From Oscheius dolichura (lineage: Eukaryota > Nematoda > Chromadorea > Rhabditida > Rhabditidae): DNA of 64,000 nucleotides. Positions within the stretch are counted from its first letter, which is position 1. Every line of letters begins with the position of its first letter. The notes below the pieces were generated by a model. The model ran no database searches and was not told the DNA's origin. It worked only from the letters and a program-made list of their open reading frames with translations. A program made the translations under genes and the position numbers. The stretch lies in the NCBI GenBank assembly GCA_932521035.1, contig OW051493.1:10314001-10378000 (forward strand). The letters are read 5' to 3'. Shown here one piece after another: positions 58,428-64,000 of the stretch.

Positions 58428-59901
58428 ATGGACTTGTCCTGGCTGCGGATTCTGCTGTCCTCCGTCTCGTCTCTAGTCTCCCTTGGTGTCCTCTACATAA
58501 TCTTAACCCAAACCCCCCTGAGTATGAAGAGTATCCAGCCGTACATCTTGCTAATCGCCGCCACAGACCTGGCCATGTCGCTCTGCGTCCTCGTCGGCTG
58601 GCCACAGGTGTACTTTCCCCTTCCGGTCTTCAAAGTCTATGGTCTTGCTCCATTCATACCGTATTTTGGCTCGACTGTCGCGGTATATGTTTCAATTTAA
58701 AGAGGGGAGAATATTTCAGTTTGTTTATATGACAATGTCTATAAATACAAGTTTATTCGCCATCCTCTACTGTAGTGTTCATCGGCTCCAAGTCGCCTAC
58801 AATATGAAAACGACGCGTAGTTATCGCTGGTTTGTTTACCCTGTTGATCTAATTAAAAACAAATTTATAGGATTATCGCCAGTGAGATTATCTTATTTAC
58901 TTGTTCCGCTTGTTTCTCGTTCTATCTGGGTGAGAGTGTCATAACTGATTATCAGGTAAGACTGGAGTTCTGTCCTCCTCCTTGTGTCCACCCTGGAGGC
59001 AGCCCTCTGGTCTAAAATGAGGGATAACCCATCAGGGTGCAAAGATGAATCTTGAAGGTGAAAATACAAATGTATCACGACATCTGATCATTCACATGCT
59101 CCCCAGCTATAAAACATCTGTTCTATTTTTGAATTCCAGAATAGAGTGTGACCTTTATAGGGACTTCTGAACTATGCCATTCCGAGAAATCTAACACGAC
59201 TTTTGTCCTCTGTTAATTTGGAAAACCACCAAGATTTTCGCATTTTCTCCGTTTCTCAACTTGATGTCTGCCTCATTGGTAGGTTTCTCATCCGCCAGAG
59301 AAGAGAAGAGCCGTTCCAGGCGGATTTGTCTTCCTTGGAGCAGCCACCTGGGCTATGGGACTTCTTCTCTGCTCCTTTTTTACTCATAGGAAGTACCGAA
59401 ACGATCTAAAGAATTCTCTCCTTTCTGCTGATACTTTTCGAAAACAACGACAGCTTACCAAGATTTTCTTGGCCATGGTACAGTTCTTTCTTCCGTTACC
59501 GTATCTTTGGCGGCAACCACAGTTAGACAGTCGTATCGCTGTGGCGCCCTGGTCGAGAGCCACAGTTAGACTTTAAAAAACGCACTTGTAAACCCAGCAT
59601 GTTCTGACTGTTCTTACAAAAACAAATTGGCAGAATCTCCTTCCAGAGCCTCGTACCTATCTCATTCGCCACTGGTTGCTCCATATTCCTGGTAGACGTC
59701 GGCCTGGACGTCTTTTACGCTACAGGACTACATGACTTTACTTGGTACCTCTTCAACACTCTCTTTGAACTGTACCCAGCCGTCAGTGGGACCATTACCG
59801 TATCCATGATCAGTCCCTACCGTCACTTTTTCTTGGGTCTCTTCGGCCGCATTCCCCTTCACCTTTCTATGAGCAGTAGCGGTCTCGTTGTTCCATTCTA
59901 G
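58428..59901 (+). CDS. Nematode serpentine chemoreceptor (srh/str superfamily), possible frame break
   Basis: Seven-helix receptor of the kind expressed in nematode chemosensory neurons. Exons 58428-58682, 58720-58829, 58871-58955, 59161-59278 and 59320-59477 close in phase. They include TPLSMKSIQPYILLIAATDL, FVYMTMSINTSLFAILYC and the pre-TM6 motif DTFRKQRQLTKIFLAM, as in srh/sri-type receptors. The last exon (about 59634-59901) reads ISFQSLVPISFATG ... VSMISPYRHFFLG and stops at TAG. It is the correct family C-terminus, but it is out of phase with the only donor at 59477. The intron between them holds palindromic elements. It may be a recent pseudogene or use a splice site I missed. Confidence 0.75.
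59516..59571 (+). repeat. Palindromic elements in the chemoreceptor intron
   Basis: One full copy, CCACAGTTAGACAGTCGTAT with CGCTGTGGCG, followed by a second left half, GCCACAGTTAGA, that is cut short. Confidence 0.85.
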
Positions 59902-59979
59902 TACAATTAAATATTTATTAAGGCAAAGCCAAACCCGATATGTTTTTTTGCAAGCAATTGGATGAGGAGAAGGGGGAAG

Positions 59980-62383
59980 TCAGAGCTTTCGCTGATATAA
60001 AAATTGAACAATTACAATTCCAGCCGAGGAGGTGAAGAGAAAGGTTGTCAGGGATATGGCGATGCCGAAGGAGGCCACGGACAGGCAGAGGGGTTGAGGT
60101 TCTAGGGCGGAGAGAGCCAGGTAGCTGGGAGCATTGGTCTTTTCCAGTTCGATTACGGTAAGAGTCGGCGAGTGGATAGTCATGGCTTCTTCTCCTTGGA
60201 GATGGGACCGTTTTCGTCTTGTAATATTCGATCCACAGTGAGGGGGCTGAAAATGGTCTCATATTTGGTTAATTTGTGAAGGACTGACCGAAAATTCCCG
60301 GCAATTTTCATCCAACCCGGTGCAGCTCCTTATGGCGCATTGGAAGCTTACCGACGCTCTGAAATCAGTTATTTATTGGATGGAGCATACTTACTGATCA
60401 GGGAATTGAAAAACATAGGCGTCCACATGCGCAGTCATCGTCTTTTCGTCATATAAAGGTGTCGGGATGGCATAGGGATCCAGTGAGCAGCCGTGTTCAT
60501 CGACGACCTGCTGCCTTGTCCCGTGGCCATCTTCGGCATAACAGTCATGAACCAGTACTTTAGAATTGGCTATAAATACCCATTTTCTAATAAAATGGTA
60601 TCCCCTACTTGCTCCTTGACAGCCCCATTCATGGCGGACAAGGTCGCCGACTTTTACGTGCCGAAGAGGGGTGCCATCCTCTCCCAGGAGGCGGTACTCA
60701 CAAGTTGGGGGTTGCGATGCCCCTGTGAGGTTTGCCCCCTCCTTCATCCTGGATTACGGTATAATGTACACTAGGGAAAGGGCCCTACGTGACGTTGAGT
60801 TTGGTATCCACGTGGAGATTACTCTCATTGAAGGCGCACTTGATGTGGTAAGCTCTGTCAACCTTGGTGATGAAACTCCCATGGAAGGAGACGATTGCCA
60901 CGAAGGAGGTGACCAGAGAGGGTGGATTCATCTGCAATTTCCCTCGGTCAATTTATTCCCTATGGCAAGAACTGACCACTCGATCGCGCTTGGCATTACA
61001 GGCGCCTAGCGGAACGACCAGTTCAACCCAATTGGAGTCTTCTCTTCGTTGTCTGTGCTGTCCGGCGCCGCACTCACACGGGGGACAAATTTCCTCTACC
61101 GATGGACAACTGGCTTCCGAGACTTTCTCTAAAATTTGGGAGGGAGAGAGTGTGCTTTTTATGAACTTTTACCTCCTGGTCGGGGGAGAATACTCCCGCC
61201 AGCTTGGGTGCCGCCGACGCTGAGCCAGGGATTGCCTGGTTGGAACGGGGTGGATCCTCCGTGGCCATGCCATCCTCCGTTTTTATTGGGTGGCCTGACA
61301 GGAGAATGGAGGCCATCTACTGGTGGATGAGAGCCTCTCTTTTGGGAAGAGCTCTCGGGAAAAGAGTGGTCGTTGTCTCCTGTAGGCGGTACGGCAGCTG
61401 GTCGACCACGTCGAGGAGGACCATCTGGAATAAACGAGGCGGCATCTTCAATTGGAGTGGACACTGAAAACAGGAGGATGTAAACAGGAGGTCAAATCGG
61501 CAAAAAAATGGGAAGCCACAGTTAGACAGTGGTGTCGCTGTGGCTCTACAGCAGGAAGCAAAAATTCACCTGGAAGTCCACTAGAATAACTCCTCCCGCA
61601 CTGATTATTATGAAATTCTCCCTTCACAAAGAACCGTCCCTCGAAGGGACGAGCCGTCTGCACCTTGACTCGAATATTCTCCCTTTCACAAGAGACTTTA
61701 GGCAGGCCTGGAAATGACCTTCGTTCAGTTTAAAAAACCAACGTACCAATAATTTCATTGTCAAATTTTGAAGAAGCAAGAGACGTTGTCTGAAAGGAGA
61801 GAAAATCATTAGTGGGAGAAGACTTGATGGGTTCATTTTTATTGGTTATGGCGTCAGGGGATGCATGGGAAAGATCACCCGCTTACAAAAGGAAGGAAGG
61901 TGGTTTTCTGAGTGTTCCGGTAATAATTTTACAGACAGACAAGGTTGGCGGCTTTTATATTTGTCTAATCGAGAAAAACGGCTGGGGTGGCCTTTCTTGT
62001 AGCCAGGCGTTCTTGGCGATAGAAATATCGTTCGATTCTCCAGATTTTTGTGGTCAAAACTGTACGGATGCAGGCGGGCGTGAGAAAATGACGGGCAAAA
62101 AAGACAGTCCGCTTTTATTTTCCTTGTGAAGTGAGTCTAGAACGTGCATAATCCAGAAACTCTGTAGTCCATAGCTTCTACAGCGTTTTCTAGGGGCGCC
62201 ACAGTTAGACAGCGGTGTTGCTGTGGCTCTTGGCTGTGGCGTCCCTCCCGTACAGAACAATTTCCTATTTCAAAAATAGCACAGAAAATCCTTCATTTCG
62301 ATAGAATTAGCCATAAAAACTGGAATAAAACATACCAGAAAGAATATAGAGACTAAAGTAGTGGGAATTGCGTCTGTGAACAT
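59980..62383 (-). CDS. Cuticlin-like ZP-domain transmembrane protein
   Basis: Apical extracellular-matrix protein of the cuticlin family, expected to be cleaved and polymerise in cuticle or alae. Ten exons close to 488 residues: 62336-62383, 61747-61789, 61570-61707, 61173-61463, 60977-61128, 60789-60931, 60609-60748, 60395-60569, 60289-60358 and 59980-60246. The signal peptide is MFTDAIPTTLVSIFFLTTSL. The ZP domain runs from GLPKVSCERENIRVKVQTAR (PFEGRFFVKGEF) through WVELVVPLGACNAKRDR and VAIVSFHGSFITKVDRAYHI to VLVHDCYAEDGHGTRQ, then DEHGCSLDPY and FQCAIRSC. A furin-type RRKR lies at about 410-413 and a C-terminal membrane helix follows LCLSVASFGIAISLTTFLF. Exon 4 inserts about 97 Gly/Pro/Ser-rich residues into the N-terminal half of the ZP domain, and a second basic site RQRR follows it. 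Confidence 0.92.
61515..61545 (+). repeat. Palindromic element in a cuticlin intron
   Basis: GCCACAGTTAGACAGTGGTG with TCGCTGTGGCTC, between cuticlin exons 3 and 4. Confidence 0.85.
62197..62240 (+). repeat. Palindromic element in cuticlin intron 1
   Basis: GCCACAGTTAGACAGCGGTG, TTGCTGTGGCTCTTGG and CTGTGGCG. It has the same three-part layout as the copies at 32302 and 34543. Confidence 0.85.
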
Positions 62384-62758
62384 AGTCTGTCAAGGAAAAC
62401 AAATACAGTAGTAGTAGACAGGAAGAGAAGAGGCAGAGCGAGAAGAGAGGCGGTGGCCTCTTCCGGAATTGTCCTCCCCCACTCACACACACACAACAGC
62501 CTCCTCTCAGTGAACACGGCCGCACACGCTCAGTTGTGCGGGGGTAATGACCTGTAAGTGATCCGGACAACAGTTCGTAGACGAGGCGAGAAATGGCCCG
62601 AGAGGAGGAGGAGGTGGGGGAGATGGCCTGACGCTTGCCCTTGTAATTACAGAACACAATGGGCCCGACCTCCAGCCTGTCATTTGTATTGTACTGTTGC
62701 CCCTTGGCTATACAGGGGCACTGGAGGAGGGGCAGGTTGTAAACGGGGCTGTTCCTTT

Positions 62759-63345
62759 TCACATCTGCTTACTAACGGCCTTTGCTGCCCGGAGGAGGCC
62801 AACTTTCTGAAATTCTGTTATTCAAAGGGGAAATAGGCATGCCAACATCTTTGAATGTTTTTCTCTCGGAGACGAAGGTTCTGTATTCTCTGCTAATCGT
62901 TATGGGCTTCTTCTCCAGTTCCAATTCCTTTTTAGTGAGGATAGCAAGAGCCAAGGCCTCGCCAAGAGCCTCATCTGCAAAAGAAAAATGGAGCCATTGT
63001 AAAAGACCGGCGACATTTGCTCGCACAATGGCTGTAATTATTCTAGCACCATAGGGGGCAGCTCTAAGACGCCAATCAATGTGTAAATACCGTAAAGCAA
63101 TAAAAATGAGGCTACTGTGAGTTGCTATAGTCTGTCAAGAAAAAAGACGACATTCAAGGTCTAACGATTTAGCCGCGAGTCGAACTTACTGACCTTTTTT
63201 TCTTCTTGGCCGCTCAAAAATTATCTGTCAGTTCGCTCCATCACTAAAATGTTCTCGGCTAGTTAGACCTTGAATGTCGTCTTTTTTCTTGACAGACTAT
63301 ATTGTTATTTGAAGCTAAATGTTCAAAGTCTTACCGGAAATTCAT
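62759..63345 (-). CDS. Unrecognised 97-residue basic/helical protein, or the C-terminus of the upstream carboxypeptidase
   Basis: Exons 63335-63345, 63008-63114, 62847-62974 and 62759-62806 close in phase from an ATG to TGA. The product begins MNFRSLIFIALRYLHIDW and continues with APYGARIITAIVRANVADEA, KKELELEKKPITISREYRTF and KVGLLRAAKAVSKQM. It is Lys/Arg/Ala-rich and looks helical; I recognise no family. Its ATG overlaps the TGA of the carboxypeptidase frame at a run of nine A's. One base more or less there would fuse the two, so this may be the same gene with a homopolymer length error. Intron 1 contains the foldback at 63127-63299. Confidence 0.6.
63127..63299. repeat. Foldback element with arms of about 40 bp
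   Basis: Arms TATAGTCTGTCAAGAAAAAA ... and its inverse at 63260-63299 are essentially perfect over about 40 bases. The roughly 92-base centre includes GCCGCGAGTCGAACTTACTG, again an antisense tRNA T-arm-like word as in the foldback at 4214-4824. It is placed in an intron. Confidence 0.85.
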
Positions 63346-63960
63346 TTTTTTTTCTTATTTGCCAAACCACCAAATATAGAAATCCTATTTACAGCTGATA
63401 TTTATGATTTTTTCTACTTTTATATGTCCTTTTTATTATTTTTATACCTCTCAAATGATAAAGAATCAATTCCTTGCAGAAAATGTGCAATATTCTGCCG
63501 TTTATGACCTTCAAATTGCCCTCCGCGAAGTATTTACAAACATTCCCATAAAGGGCTATCCAAGTCCATACAGACACTCACATTTGTATTGAAGATATGG
63601 CAGAACAACTTGATCATTTGTAGTATTTTGACGGTAGCTGAAGAAAGAAACTTCAAGTGTATAGCATAAAGAAGAGTCCAGTAGCTGTCCTACTGACCTA
63701 AATTGGATAAAAACGAAAACAGGTGAGAACACCTCCTCCCGGTGCCTTCTTTATCAACATCCGCGTTGAAACCTGTACTGGATAGACTAAAATCATCAGC
63801 TAAATTGGCTAAAAGTTGGGGAAGCCATAGTTGACGATCCTTTGATCATTTATTGGGCAGAAAAGGTAAAACCCACGTCGTAATTGATATTTCCCACAAG
63901 AAAGCTTCCAGTCTTTTGTGAATGTGCATGAATGTCGAAGTACATCTCAATTGGGCACAG
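63342..63960 (-). CDS. Cytosolic carboxypeptidase (CCP/AGBL, tubulin deglutamylase type), 3' part
   Basis: M14-type zinc carboxypeptidase of the CCP/Nna1 group, which trims glutamates from tubulin and other proteins. The gene is cut by the right window edge. Exons 63877-63960, 63733-63839, 63582-63697 and 63448-63520 are in phase. They carry MYFDIHAHSQKTGSFLVGN (the family's Asp-x-His-x-His-Ser region with a zinc His), LLANLADDFSLSSTGFNAD, KEGTGRR and CYTLEVSFFSY with the catalytic Glu region. The next exon (from 63384) reads ISIFGGLANKKK and meets TGA at 63342-63344. The third intron needs an odd CGCGGAG acceptor, so that border is less sure. Closest by motif to CCP6/AGBL4-like members. Confidence 0.85.
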
Positions 63961-64000
63961 CTGAAAGTAATTCTTTCCTTTTTTGATGGGATAATTCACA
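63961..64000. other. Intron of the carboxypeptidase gene reaching the window end
   Basis: On the minus strand this ends AATTACTTTCAG, the acceptor of the exon at 63877-63960. Confidence 0.6.

Noticed and set aside
61812-62129. A 105-residue plus-strand frame
   Set aside because: It lies in cuticlin intron 1 with no motif, acceptor or poly(A) signal.

Overview
This is a stretch of a nematode nuclear genome, most likely a rhabditid close to Caenorhabditis. The genes have many small exons and short introns, mostly 38-60 bases and ending TTTCAG or TTTTAG. Several start codons lie a few bases after a TTTCAG acceptor with no upstream exon, which is the layout expected for spliced-leader trans-splicing. 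The gene content is also nematode-like: a C6-like secreted trio, a serpentine chemoreceptor, a cuticlin with a ZP domain, F-box-type tandem paralogs and a Spen/DIN-1 corepressor. I found no rRNA, tRNA, CRISPR or bacterial feature. Exon borders below were set by hand from splice signals, reading-frame phase and family motifs. Where the phases close across every junction I treat the model as firm.

Layout, left half. The 3' part of a cytochrome P450 (+) is followed by about 6 kb without a firm gene, holding a 240-bp-arm foldback. Next come an unrecognised adaptor-like gene (+, 7.9-10.7 kb), an AT-rich block with the splicing factor WBP11 (+), a histidine acid phosphatase (+) and three C6-like secreted protein genes, some damaged. 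An SLC17 transporter (-) is followed by two tandem paralogs with F-box-like features (+, 21.9-25.1 kb), ribokinase (+) and an unrecognised gene (+, 27.5-29.4 kb).

Layout, right half. A Spen/DIN-1 gene (+) fills 32.4-49.6 kb with 28 exons, four RRM-like units, long disordered regions and a C-terminal SPOC domain. It is followed by an Ldh2-type malate/lactate dehydrogenase (-, 50.3-56.5 kb). One intron of that gene contains a complete cyclopropane-fatty-acid synthase-like gene on the opposite strand. Then come a foldback element, a chemoreceptor (+) with a frame problem, a ZP-domain cuticlin (-), a 97-residue ORF (-) and the 3' part of a cytosolic carboxypeptidase (-) cut by the window end.

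These genes do not form one pathway. The most striking shared feature is a set of small inverted-repeat families. One is a near-palindrome of about 28 bp based on CCACAGTTAGACAGC, found at about 19 places and nearly always in introns. A second hairpin family is built on CACCCGTAAAATCTCGGCA, with three copies in introns of a single gene. There are also several larger foldbacks.
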